The notes under the pieces are model-generated. The model searched no databases, was not told where the DNA came from, and was given only the letters and a program-made list of their open reading frames with translations. The position numbers and the translations under genes were made by a program. Shown here piece by piece: positions 19,024 through 27,810 of a stretch of DNA of 64,000 nucleotides (position 1 is the first letter of the stretch; each line of letters starts with the position of its first letter). Source of the DNA: Lachnospiraceae bacterium (lineage in GTDB: Bacteria > Bacillota > Clostridia > Lachnospirales > Lachnospiraceae); the NCBI GenBank assembly GCA_015057635.1, contig SVEB01000028.1, positions 1 through 64,000 of the forward strand, written 5' to 3'.

Positions 19024-19953
19024 ATGTATTATTTTATCATCAATCCAAGTTCCCAGACCGGAAACGGCAAAGTTCTCTGGAACAAATTAAAAGCTGCCAT
19101 CCATCAAGAAGGCATCCCGTATAAAGCCTTCTTTACAAGCAGGCAGCATACCGGCTCTTATCTTGCAGAAAAAATCTGTGATAAAGACCTGGGTGTTAAA
19201 ACAATCGTTGTGGTAGGAGGGGATGGAACGTTAAACGAGGTCATCAATGGAATTCCTGACTTTAATCATGTAATCCTTGGCTATATCCCAACCGGATCCG
19301 GCAACGACTTTTCCCGTGGGGTTGGCATTTCAAGAGATCCTTTAAAAGCGCTTCATGCCATTCTTCATCCAAAAAGCTTTCATATGATTGACTGCGGAAC
19401 GATGCAGATGGGCAATGAAAAAAGCAGACGCTTCTTAATCAGTTCCGGCATGGGCTATGACGCTTCCATCTGTCATAAAGCACTTACTTCCCCACTTAAA
19501 ACCATATTAAACCGTTTCCGCCTTGGAAAGCTTACTTATATCCTGCTTGCGATCAAGCAGCTTATAAAAACCGCCCCTTTTGATGCATCCATTGAAATTA
19601 ACGGTGAAAAAAACATTCACCGAAAACAAGTGCTGTTCTTGGCAGCAATGAATGAACGCTTCGAAGGAGGCGGCTTATTAATGGCTCCGAATGCATCCGA
19701 TCGGGACGGGCTTCTCTCAGTATGCATCGTATCCGGACTTTCCAAAACCCGTGTCCTGTTTTTAATGCCTTTAATCTTCTTCGGAAAACATACCTTGATC
19801 AAAGGAGTGGAGATCATCCCATGCCGTTCTATGCGCGTTCATGCTTCTTCCATTCAATACATCCATACGGACGGAGAAGTTCCGGGAGCTTCGGATTGCC
19901 TTCTCTATACAATCGATAAACAGATTGTTCGCATTCTAAAATCAGAAGATTAG
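19024..19953 (+). CDS. Diacylglycerol/lipid kinase family protein (DgkB/YegS-like)
   Basis: A soluble lipid kinase of the DAGK catalytic family, 309 residues. The nucleotide-binding VVVGGDGTLNEVINGI motif (about residues 61-76), the GSGNDFSRGVG segment and a C-terminal domain with NERFEGGGLLMAP and DGLLSVCIVSGLS are present. In Firmicutes such enzymes recycle diacylglycerol to phosphatidate. The gene has GGAGG before its ATG. Its stop codon TAG directly abuts the stop of the converging helicase gene, with no base between them. Confidence 0.92.
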   Translation: MYYFIINPSSQTGNGKVLWNKLKAAIHQEGIPYKAFFTSRQHTGSYLAEKICDKDLGVKTIVVVGGDGTLNEVINGIPDFNHVILGYIPTGSGNDFSRGVGISRDPLKALHAILHPKSFHMIDCGTMQMGNEKSRRFLISSGMGYDASICHKALTSPLKTILNRFRLGKLTYILLAIKQLIKTAPFDASIEINGEKNIHRKQVLFLAAMNERFEGGGLLMAPNASDRDGLLSVCIVSGLSKTRVLFLMPLIFFGKHTLIKGVEIIPCRSMRVHASSIQYIHTDGEVPGASDCLLYTIDKQIVRILKSED

Positions 19954-22560
19954 CTAGCACTCTTCATCCCTGTTCCAAAATTCCGCTAAAATCCGTTCCA
20001 TCCGGCTTCTCTCCACGACCTCATGCGGATACCATTCTCTCGGAAAGAGTCTTTGGTATCCGCCGGTTAAAAACCGTTCGTCCAGTAATAAAACCGCTCC
20101 TTTATCCTCGCTTGTCCGAATCACACGCCCTGCGGACTGCAACACCTTATTCATTCCCGGATACAGATAGGCATGATCAAATCCGCTTCCATTTCTCTTA
20201 TCATAGAAGTTTTTAAATAGCTCTCTCTCATTACATACCTGTGGCAGTCCGGTTCCTACAATCACTGCTCCGATCAAACGATCCTTCTTTAAATCAATGC
20301 CTTCACTGAAAATTCCGCCCATCACGCAGAAACCAAGATGTGTCTTAAGTGGTTCTTCCTCAAAACCAGCCAAGAAGGCTTCCTTCTTCTCTTCGGTCAT
20401 ATTCGCTTCCTGCATGGTAATCTCTCCAAGCCTGTCCCCTCCAAGTTCGGCCACTATATTCATCATCTGATACGATGGGAAGAAAACAAAATAATTCCCT
20501 TTCCTTGCAGAAGTAAAGGTTTCAATATAGGAAACGATCTTTAAATATTCCTCTGTCGTCCTTCTTGTATACTTGGTGCTGACATCCTTTCCGATCATAA
20601 GAAGTCTCTTCTCACTTTCAAATGGAGACGGCGCATAGATGGCATAATCCTCTTTTGTCCCACCGAGCTGCTCTTTATAATAGGCAATCGGAAGAAGAGT
20701 TGCAGAAAAGAAGATAGCTGATTTTCCTTTGTTTAAGTATCCAAGCAGATTCTTCGACGGATCCATGCATAAAAGCTTGATCCGGAACTCCCCTTCTTCA
20801 TCATAATCCGTATAGATCATATAATTCTCATCCACCAGATCATGCACATACAGAAACTGCCTTACCTCAAAATAAAGATTTAAAAGCTCATCCTTTCCGG
20901 GAGGTGCCGCAACTTCCTTAAAATACTCATCTAACTCCGATACAAGACGAAGCAGATGGATAGTAAGCCCACCAGTATTCTCAAGCACCCTGATGGAATC
21001 GCATTCCCTCTTAAACTCTAAAAGATCCCGGTTGCAGGCTTCTAACTGCTTTGCCACCTGACCTCTTACGGCACTTACCTGCTTCTTCGCCTCCACGAAA
21101 TCCTTCTTATATAAAACCGCACTGTACATCTCCCTTGCACGCTCCACTAAGTTATGTGCCTCATCGATTAAGAATACATAATCCTGTTTCTTTTCATTCA
21201 TAAAGAAACGTCTCAGATACACATTCGGATCAAATACATAATTATAATCGCAGATCACAGCATCCGCCCATGTGGTCACATCTAAGCACATCTCAAACGG
21301 ACAGACATTATGCTTTGTCGCATACTCTTCAATTAAGCCTCTGCTGATTCTTGTCTCATTCGTCAGCATATCGAACACGGCATCATTTACACGGTCAAAA
21401 TGACCTTTCGCCCGTTCACAGGATCCCGGATTGCAGTCCGGCTTCTCTAACATGCAGATCTTATCCTTTGCTGTGATCGTCACGACCTTCATCTTTAAAT
21501 CCTGTCTCATTAAAAGTTCAAATGTCTCTTCCGCTACCGTCCTCGTGATGGTCTTCGCTGTCAGATAAAAAATCTTTGATACCTTCCCCTCTCCCATGGC
21601 TTTGACCGTTGGGAACACCGTCGATATTGTCTTTCCAACGCCGGTAGGTGCCTCAATGAACAGCTTTTTATCCCGGATAATGCTCCGATACACGCCGGTC
21701 ACTAAATCCTTCTGCCCCGGGCGGTATTCAAACGGAAAGTTTAACTTCTTAATTGATGCATTCCTTGTTTCCTGCCACCTGATCTGCCATGCCGCCCACT
21801 TACAGTACTCACCGATCAGATTCTCAAACCATCTCTTTAATGCAGGAAAGGAGAATGCCTCATTAAAGTTCTTAATCGCTTCTGTCTCCATATTGCAATA
21901 CGTAAGCTGAATACCTATGCGCTCCTTCTCATACTTCACCGCATACATGTAGGCATAGCACATAGCCTGTGCCCGGTGGGTCGGGATCATTTCCTGAATA
22001 GAAGAAAGCTCCGCATAGACGCATTTGATCTCATCAATAATAATGGCCGGTTCTGACTCGTCAATAAAACCCGCCATAAAATGTTCCATTCCCGGCTGTA
22101 CATCGGTTTCTTCGTTCGCTTTCGTATGCAGGATATCTTGTGCCAGCACACTCTCCTTTACTGCATGCTTTTCCTCTTCTATACTTTCATCTTGTATATC
22201 TTCCCGCCGGGTACTAGTATCCATCTGGATATCCTGTGCTGTTATGCTTTCTTCATCCTGACTTAGGCCGGTCGTCTCTTCTCCCTGTTTCGGAAGTTCG
22301 ATTGCATTATTGATGATGCCATCCGCTCTTCCTTCTAACGTGATCTGAAAGCTGATACCATCCCGTTCTCTTGGAACCGTAAGTGTCAACGGTACTTCTG
22401 CGCTATAGTTGCTTCCCATTCTTCTTTGGATCTTTCGATGCAACCTGCTGCCTTCCTGCATGGCCTCGGTTTCCCTGCCGCCTCTTGTATTATCTAAATC
22501 ACCCGATCTCATAATAAACTCTACAAGATTCCGGACCGAGATCCTGATATTTGGTTCCAC
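19954..22560 (-). CDS. XPD/DinG-type helicase with N-terminal RecB/Cas4-like nuclease domain
   Basis: An 868-residue superfamily 2 DNA helicase. Residues 1 to about 270 form a PD-(D/E)XK nuclease-like domain: EGSRLHRKIQRRM, LEGRADGII and IIIDEIKCVYAELSSIQEMI, with an acidic low-complexity insert of about 80 residues between the two core strands. The helicase part has Walker A APTGVGKT, DEAH (IDEAHNLVERAREM), four cysteines for an Fe-S cluster (CMLEKPDCNPGSC and CPFEMC) and motif VI QSAGRVIRTSEDKG. The probable role is DNA repair, unwinding 5'-tailed substrates with possible end cleavage. It is transcribed alone and shares its stop boundary with the lipid kinase. Confidence 0.9.
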   Translation of the reverse strand: MEPNIRISVRNLVEFIMRSGDLDNTRGGRETEAMQEGSRLHRKIQRRMGSNYSAEVPLTLTVPRERDGISFQITLEGRADGIINNAIELPKQGEETTGLSQDEESITAQDIQMDTSTRREDIQDESIEEEKHAVKESVLAQDILHTKANEETDVQPGMEHFMAGFIDESEPAIIIDEIKCVYAELSSIQEMIPTHRAQAMCYAYMYAVKYEKERIGIQLTYCNMETEAIKNFNEAFSFPALKRWFENLIGEYCKWAAWQIRWQETRNASIKKLNFPFEYRPGQKDLVTGVYRSIIRDKKLFIEAPTGVGKTISTVFPTVKAMGEGKVSKIFYLTAKTITRTVAEETFELLMRQDLKMKVVTITAKDKICMLEKPDCNPGSCERAKGHFDRVNDAVFDMLTNETRISRGLIEEYATKHNVCPFEMCLDVTTWADAVICDYNYVFDPNVYLRRFFMNEKKQDYVFLIDEAHNLVERAREMYSAVLYKKDFVEAKKQVSAVRGQVAKQLEACNRDLLEFKRECDSIRVLENTGGLTIHLLRLVSELDEYFKEVAAPPGKDELLNLYFEVRQFLYVHDLVDENYMIYTDYDEEGEFRIKLLCMDPSKNLLGYLNKGKSAIFFSATLLPIAYYKEQLGGTKEDYAIYAPSPFESEKRLLMIGKDVSTKYTRRTTEEYLKIVSYIETFTSARKGNYFVFFPSYQMMNIVAELGGDRLGEITMQEANMTEEKKEAFLAGFEEEPLKTHLGFCVMGGIFSEGIDLKKDRLIGAVIVGTGLPQVCNERELFKNFYDKRNGSGFDHAYLYPGMNKVLQSAGRVIRTSEDKGAVLLLDERFLTGGYQRLFPREWYPHEVVERSRMERILAEFWNRDEEC

Positions 22561-22814
22561 TGATAAAACACCCTTTCTGCTGTATGATAAACCCGTTCTT
22601 TTTTCTATCTCTTCATTATAGCATTCCTGCTAAATGAGAACAAGCGTTTCGGACTGCGCCTCATAATTACTCCTTGCTTTTTCCACCTGTATCTGTTATA
22701 TTGAGCATGGACGTGGAAGCAGCCAAATAGTGGTTTTTCCATCTCTTATCGTGGTATATCCCTCTGTCTTTATGGCTATACTATCGGAATAACAAGAATA
22801 AGTGAGGTATCTTC

Positions 22815-23138
22815 ATGGACAAACATGGTGAAAACTGTAATTGCGGAGAAGAACTTGATCACGATCAGGTTACACTAACATTAGATGATGGCTCCGAAGT
22901 AGTTTGCGATATAATCGCAGTATTCCCTTGCGGCGAAAAAGAATACATTGCACTCCTTCCACAGGATAGCGGTGAAGAAGGCGAAGTATATTTATATCAG
23001 TTCAAACAGACAGGCGATGATGAAATCGATCTATCTAACATTGACGATGATGATGAATTTGAAGCAGTATCTGACGCTTTCGATCAGTTCTTAGATTCTG
23101 CAGAATTTGATGAACTTTACGGAGAAGACGAAGAATAA
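22815..23138 (+). CDS. DUF1292 domain-containing protein
   Basis: A very acidic 107-residue protein. CGEELDHDQVTLTLDDGSEV, CDIIAVFPCGEKEYIALLP and EGEVYLYQFKQ match DUF1292, a small beta-rich family of unknown function in Firmicutes, often found near yrzL/ruvX-type genes. Here it stands alone between two helicase genes. It contains a CNCGEE cluster near the N-terminus that could bind metal. A shared terminator follows. Confidence 0.85.
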   Translation: MDKHGENCNCGEELDHDQVTLTLDDGSEVVCDIIAVFPCGEKEYIALLPQDSGEEGEVYLYQFKQTGDDEIDLSNIDDDDEFEAVSDAFDQFLDSAEFDELYGEDEE

Positions 23139-23156
23139 TCTTTTATTCTTCTGACA

Positions 23157-23208
23157 TAAAGAGGCTGTCAGGCGAAACCATATGATTTTGCCTGACAGCC
23201 TCTTTTTT
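23157..23208. terminator. Terminator shared by the DUF1292 and UvrD-type genes
   Basis: AAGAGGCTGTCAGGC pairs with GCCTGACAGCCTCTT, followed by TTTT on the plus strand. A strong stem between convergent genes. Confidence 0.88.
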
Positions 23209-23221
23209 GATCGATCGATTT

Positions 23222-25225
23222 TTATCGGATTACCTGAAAGATCTGATTACGGATGCAAAATGCCAGATCCAGTGTCTTAGGAAGCGGCGCCTTATCAAAC
23301 CGGATTGTCACCTTTCCGTTCTTAATCTGCATGATCGTTCCGATCCCATATGTCTTATGCTGCACACGGGCACCTTCCGAAAGATCCCCCTCATCTAAGA
23401 GAAGCTCTCCGATAAACCGGGACGGGAACAGCTCCTTATTATACCGTTCCTTTACCGAATAGATGCAAAGCTTTGACCTCGCCCTTGTCATCGCCACATA
23501 AAACATCCTTCGTTCCTCTTCCATATCCTCGTTTAACACAGCCTTTCTATGCGGCGTGATTCCTTCATTGGCATCAATGATATATACAATATCATATTCC
23601 AATCCTTTTGCCGCATGGAATGTGGATAGTGCCACACCATCCACATCCTTCTGACGGTTGCGGTCCATCTGCTGCTTTAATTCCTCTTTATAATTCTCAA
23701 TATGGGAAAACCAGTCTTCATACGTTGCAAATTCCCTTGCACCTTCCTGAAGTTCACTGATCACATCGAAAAGTTCTTCCACCTTAATTCTTCTAAAGGC
23801 AGCATACTCACTTAAGTAATCATCATATCCAACAGACCGTCTGATATAGGTAATGGCCGCATATGGATTCACCTTCTTTAACAGATTGAGATCATACTCT
23901 AACTTCTCGATCCGTTCCACGATATACGGCTTGTCCTCCACTAACTTCTTCATCCGTTCAAAATCCACAACCGGCTCATCTAACACATCCCTTGCAATAT
24001 ACCGCTTCGGCCGGTTCATCACCTGTAAAAACAGATTCCGGTCCCTCGATCCCATCGCGATCTTAATATAAGCGATAATATTCTTTGCAATCCAGTGCTC
24101 ATAAATGTTCGGAATTGCATCCCGCATCTTAAACGGAATATTATACTCCATAAACCGTTCCACCAAGGCGCCAGGCTGTGTATTCGTTCGATATAAAATG
24201 GCGATCTGGGAATAAGAAATTCCCTTTCTTCTGTAATCTGCGATCTCATCTAAAATTGCCTGATTCTCCTCCGGCAGATTCTTAAAGCTGGCGATCCGGA
24301 TATGCTCTCCCGCATCCTTCGTCGCCTTAATATCCTTTTCAAAACGATTCTTATTATTCTTAACAACCCGAAGAGCCCCGTTCACGATATTCGCCTTCGA
24401 CCGATAATTCCGGTCTAAAAGCACTCTCTTCGCCCCTTTAAAATCATCCGGAAAATGCAGCATAATCTCCGGTTTTGCGCCTCGAAACCGGTAAATGCTC
24501 TGATCATCGTCCCCCACGATAAACAAATTATTCTTAGGTGCTGCGAGTAACTTCACGATCTCATACTGCACGCGGTTAATGTCCTGAAACTCATCAATTA
24601 AAATATACTGATACTTCTTCTGCCACATCGCTAAAATATCCGGTCTTGCCACAAGAAGCTCATAACAAAGCAGAAGCATATCATCAAAATCGATCAGATT
24701 TGCTGCACGCAGCTTCTTTTCATACTCTGCATAAATCTTCTGGAAATTCTCCTCCGAGCAGTTAATCGAATAATAATGCTTCACATCCATCTTCTCGCCC
24801 TTCACCAGACTGATTTCCGAACTGACACCATCGATAAACTCCTTCTCATCCTCGATCTCCAGTTCCATATCCCCAATAATCTCTCTAAAATACCGGAACC
24901 GATCCTCTTCCCGTATAATATTTGCAGCACTGTAATTATACGCAAACTTTAAAATCTTAAAAAACACCGCATGAAACGTCCCGAAATTAACATGCATCTC
25001 AACTCCGCCCATCATCTTCGTAAACCGTTCCTTCATCTCCTCCGCCGCAGCCTTCGTAAATGTAATTACCAGAATCCGATTCGGTGCGATCCCATAAGTC
25101 TCAATCAGTTCCTTCGTCCTCATCGTAATAACAAATGTCTTCCCCGACCCCGGCCCAGCAAGAACCATCATCGGCCCATCCTTATGCAAAATCGCCTCTC
25201 TCTGCGCATCATTCATTGTAATCAT
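23222..25225 (-). CDS. UvrD/PcrA-type ATP-dependent DNA helicase
   Basis: A superfamily 1A 3'-5' helicase, 667 residues. Motif I GPGSGKT is near residue 23, motif Ia VITFTKAAAEEM follows, motif II is IDEFQDIN, motif III GDDDQSIYRFRGA, motif V TFHAAKGLEYDIVYI and motif VI RRMFYVAMTRARSKL. The C-terminal VQHKTYGIGTIMQI resembles the PcrA Tudor-like end that contacts RNA polymerase. It is shorter than typical PcrA (about 740). It probably acts in repair or in removal of stalled complexes. The start has only a weak ribosome binding site; an ATG three codons in (25216) is an alternative. Its upstream region is the unusual purine-rich (minus strand) tract. Confidence 0.9.
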   Translation of the reverse strand: MITMNDAQREAILHKDGPMMVLAGPGSGKTFVITMRTKELIETYGIAPNRILVITFTKAAAEEMKERFTKMMGGVEMHVNFGTFHAVFFKILKFAYNYSAANIIREEDRFRYFREIIGDMELEIEDEKEFIDGVSSEISLVKGEKMDVKHYYSINCSEENFQKIYAEYEKKLRAANLIDFDDMLLLCYELLVARPDILAMWQKKYQYILIDEFQDINRVQYEIVKLLAAPKNNLFIVGDDDQSIYRFRGAKPEIMLHFPDDFKGAKRVLLDRNYRSKANIVNGALRVVKNNKNRFEKDIKATKDAGEHIRIASFKNLPEENQAILDEIADYRRKGISYSQIAILYRTNTQPGALVERFMEYNIPFKMRDAIPNIYEHWIAKNIIAYIKIAMGSRDRNLFLQVMNRPKRYIARDVLDEPVVDFERMKKLVEDKPYIVERIEKLEYDLNLLKKVNPYAAITYIRRSVGYDDYLSEYAAFRRIKVEELFDVISELQEGAREFATYEDWFSHIENYKEELKQQMDRNRQKDVDGVALSTFHAAKGLEYDIVYIIDANEGITPHRKAVLNEDMEEERRMFYVAMTRARSKLCIYSVKERYNKELFPSRFIGELLLDEGDLSEGARVQHKTYGIGTIMQIKNGKVTIRFDKAPLPKTLDLAFCIRNQIFQVIR

Positions 25226-25239
25226 ACTCTATATCATCC

Positions 25240-25690
25240 CATCCTTACCACATACAAAAAAACTCGGCCATCATCCGTCCGTTCCATCAAACTTCCCACT
25301 CATTTTACCACACCTCTCCCCACAAGAAAACCCTCCTCCCTCGCCACATCTTCCCATCCCTATCACTTTTCCACAATCACGCTCTTCAATCCGGAATTCT
25401 ATCCACAATCCCGTCAATCCATCCACACCACAATCCCCTGCCGTCATTTTCTATATTCCTCATCCTTTCCTCCCCATCCCATCATTCCTCCCCATATATG
25501 CCTTGACCCTCTCATTCCCCCTTACATCACTATCCTCCCTCTCCCGTCGCTCCCTGCTCTTCTCATCTTCCCCTCACCTCACCATCTTCCCTCTCCCGTC
25601 GCTCTCTGCTCCTCTCATCTTCCCCTCACCTCACCATCCTCCCTCTCCCATCATTCCCTGCTCCCCTCACCAGCCTCCCTATCCTAGCGC
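25240..25690. repeat. Strand-asymmetric, nearly G-free tract upstream of the UvrD-type gene
   Basis: About 450 bp that are almost free of G on the plus strand, dominated by C and T with some A. On the minus strand this is a G/A-rich purine tract in the helicase gene's upstream region. It contains the 52-bp tandem repeats listed separately. The plus-strand open frame through it is a by-product of the composition. Confidence 0.85.
25536..25679. repeat. 52-bp tandem repeat, about 2.8 copies
   Basis: Units begin at 25536, 25588 and 25640 with TCCCTCTCCC. The first two differ at only a few positions over 52 bp. The third is partial and more diverged. Confidence 0.85.
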
Positions 25691-25766
25691 CCTGCTTCAC
25701 ACGTCGCCCCCATGGCGTTCTTTTCACGCTCATGGCCCTCCGTCTGCTTCCGCCTTTTGGTGTTGT

Positions 25767-25787
25767 ACATGGCACGTAGTGCCATGT
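25767..25787. repeat. Small hairpin next to palindrome 2
   Basis: ACATGGCA and TGCCATGT pair around a 5-nt loop. It directly abuts the outer end of the giant palindrome at 25788. Confidence 0.55.
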
Positions 25788-26003
25788 ATCGGAAAAGAGC
25801 CCGTCCGAGAGAGCTTGGCGCCGGGGGAGGTAAATCCATAAGTCTGCATCTGAGCGGACAATTTGAAAAAAATCCGTGAAGAGCAGACATTGTATTTTAA
25901 TGTCTGATATTCACGGATTTTTTTCAAATTGTCCGAATCAGTCAGCAGACGTTGGATTTACCTCCCCCGGCGCCAAGCTCTCTCGAACGGGCTCTTTTCC
26001 GAT
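25788..26003. repeat. Giant palindrome 2, downstream of gltX
   Basis: A 216-nt inverted repeat with arms of about 104 and 105 nt around a 7-nt loop (25892-25898), ending 3 bp from the gltX stop codon. Outer arms match almost perfectly (for example GCTTGGCGCCGGGGGAGG and its complement). Read in the gltX sense the core is GAATATCAGACA, loop AAAATAC, TGTCTGCTCTTC. The middle segment next to GGAC...GTCC differs from the other two copies and has a 1-nt length difference between arms. Confidence 0.9.
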
Positions 26004-26006
26004 CCC

Positions 26007-27470
26007 CTATGCGTTCTGTAATTTCTCAATACCCACGCGGATACGGCGAAGGCTTTCTTCTTTGCCGAGGATGGACATGATTTCGTAAGCGCCGCCTGGT
26101 GTGGACTGCTTACCGGAAACTGCGGTTCTAACTGGCCATAAGCCCTGACCATTCTTAATGCCCTTCTCTTCAATATAAGCCTTTAATAACGCTTCGATTG
26201 CAGGAACAGAGTAATCATCTAATGCTTCAAATCTAGGAAGAAGATCTGTTAACACTTCTAGGGAAGATTCACTAGTCGTCTTCATCTTCTTATGAGTATA
26301 CATTGCAATATCGTAATCAGGAAGTTCTTCGAAGAAATCGATCATATCCTTGATATCAAGGCAAGTCTCGATACGAGTCTTCACTAATTCTGCGATCGCC
26401 TTTAAGTCGTAATCTTTTGTCACCACTTCTTTTACCTTAGGAAGCGCATATTCAAAGTACTTGTCCATATCCATACGTTTGATATATTCACCGTTCATCC
26501 AGCGAAGCTTGTTCATATCAAATACAGATGGGGACTTGTTGATATGGTGATAATCGAATTCCTTCACTAACTCTTCTAAGCTGAAGATTTCTTCATTGCT
26601 TCCTGAGCTCCAGCCTAATAAAGCGATGAAATTCACGATTGCTTCTGTCACAAAGCCCTGTTCCACTAAATCTTCAAAAGAAGAATGTCCGCTTCTCTTG
26701 CTTAACTTCTGATGTTCTTCATTTGTGATTAATGGGCAGTGGATATAAACTGGTTCTTCCCATCCGAATGCCTTATATAATCTTGTATACTTTGGTGTAG
26801 AAGATAAATATTCATTACCACGAACAACGTGTGTGATATTCATTAAATGATCATCGATTACATTCGCAAAGTTGTAAGTTGGGAATCCGTCAGACTTAAT
26901 TAAGATCATATCGTCTAATTCCGAGTTTTCCACTGTGATATCACCGTAGATCGCATCTGAGAATGTAGTAGTTCCTTCTGTTGGCATATTCTGACGAATA
27001 ACATAAGGCATGCCTGCTGCTAAATTCGCTTCTACTTCTTCTTTGCTTAAATGTAAGCAGTGCTTATCATACTTTGTAATTTCCTTATCGCTGTCTGCAG
27101 ATACGCTGCTCTTTAAAGACTCTAAACGTTCCTTTGTACAGAAACAGTAGTAAGCTTCTCCTTTTTCAATGAGTTCCTTCGCATATTTTAAGTAGATGCC
27201 GGTAGCCTGACGTTCGCTCTGAACATAAGGGCCGCATCCTTTATCTTTATCCGGACCTTCATCATGAATTAAACCGGTCTTTTCCATAGTACGGTAAATA
27301 ATATCAACCGCGCCTTCCACGAAACGTTCCTGGTCCGTATCTTCGATTCTTAAAATAAAATCTCCGCCTTCATGTTTTGCGATTAAGTATTCATAAAGAG
27401 CGGTTCTTAAATTACCTACATGCATTCTGCCTGTTGGGCTTGGTGCGAATCTTGTTCTTACTTTACTCAT
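26007..27470 (-). CDS. gltX: Glutamyl-tRNA synthetase
   Basis: A class I aminoacyl-tRNA synthetase that charges tRNA-Glu, 487 residues. The HIGH-type motif is [19 protein letters not shown] (residues about 8-26), then [15 protein letters not shown], and the KMSKS-type motif is [11 protein letters not shown]. The C-terminal anticodon-binding domain ends with [19 protein letters not shown]. Whether it is discriminating or also charges tRNA-Gln is not clear from reading. It has a consensus promoter and a leader of about 175 nt. The gene is followed, 3 bp after its stop, by giant palindrome 2. Confidence 0.96.
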   Translation of the reverse strand: MSKVRTRFAPSPTGRMHVGNLRTALYEYLIAKHEGGDFILRIEDTDQERFVEGAVDIIYRTMEKTGLIHDEGPDKDKGCGPYVQSERQATGIYLKYAKELIEKGEAYYCFCTKERLESLKSSVSADSDKEITKYDKHCLHLSKEEVEANLAAGMPYVIRQNMPTEGTTTFSDAIYGDITVENSELDDMILIKSDGFPTYNFANVIDDHLMNITHVVRGNEYLSSTPKYTRLYKAFGWEEPVYIHCPLITNEEHQKLSKRSGHSSFEDLVEQGFVTEAIVNFIALLGWSSGSNEEIFSLEELVKEFDYHHINKSPSVFDMNKLRWMNGEYIKRMDMDKYFEYALPKVKEVVTKDYDLKAIAELVKTRIETCLDIKDMIDFFEELPDYDIAMYTHKKMKTTSESSLEVLTDLLPRFEALDDYSVPAIEALLKAYIEEKGIKNGQGLWPVRTAVSGKQSTPGGAYEIMSILGKEESLRRIRVGIEKLQNA

Positions 27471-27533
27471 TGTTTCATCCTGCTTTCATCTGAAATTAAT
27501 TGTGACTTAAGCGGTTACTTGTAACTTAGATTC

Positions 27534-27597
27534 TACGCTTACTCGTAACTGCGGCATATCCTTTATTCATGCCGGGCCTGACAATACATCCGCAGTT
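27534..27597 (-). promoter_or_regulatory. Structured leader of gltX
   Basis: On the minus strand AACTGCGG...CCGCAGTT encloses CGGCAT/ATGCCG, giving a two-part stem. A downstream pair TAAGCG/CGCTTA can also form. No T-box motif and no U-run terminator were seen, so a tRNA-sensing leader is not supported. Confidence 0.4.
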
Positions 27598-27650
27598 TTT
27601 ATCTCCTGCCTTCCTTGTCAGTAAAATAGCACAATTTGTTATATGAATTT

Positions 27651-27679
27651 ACTATAATCTATTCCCTTTGAACTGTCAA
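27651..27679 (-). promoter_or_regulatory. gltX promoter
   Basis: TTGACA (27674-27679) and TATAGT (27651-27656) with a 17-bp spacer on the minus strand. Confidence 0.8.
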
Positions 27680-27682
27680 GTT

Positions 27683-27749
27683 GGATTCCTTCTGCTTTTC
27701 CTGGCAGGAAAACATCGTGTTTCCTTCTGCATTTTTACAGAAGAAATCC
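27683..27749. repeat. Stem structure after the GH3 gene
   Basis: GGATTCCTTCTG and CAGAAGAAATCC pair with one mismatch and enclose TTTTCCT/AGGAAAA. No U-run follows on the minus strand. It lies just upstream of the gltX promoter and may help end the GH3 transcript. Confidence 0.4.
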
Positions 27750-27810
27750 GACTTCATTTTTCCATTCCACCTATTCTAAAATGTTCTCTGTTTCACTTGT
27801 AGCTTCTATA

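Noticed and set aside
24971..25687. 238-residue Pro/Ser/His-rich open frame on the plus strand
   Set aside because: It runs antisense to the helicase gene and through the G-free tract, where stop codons are rare by composition. No ribosome binding site or known domain.
27471..27650. T-box or similar tRNA-sensing leader before gltX
   Set aside because: No T-box sequence and no terminator stem with U-run on the minus strand.
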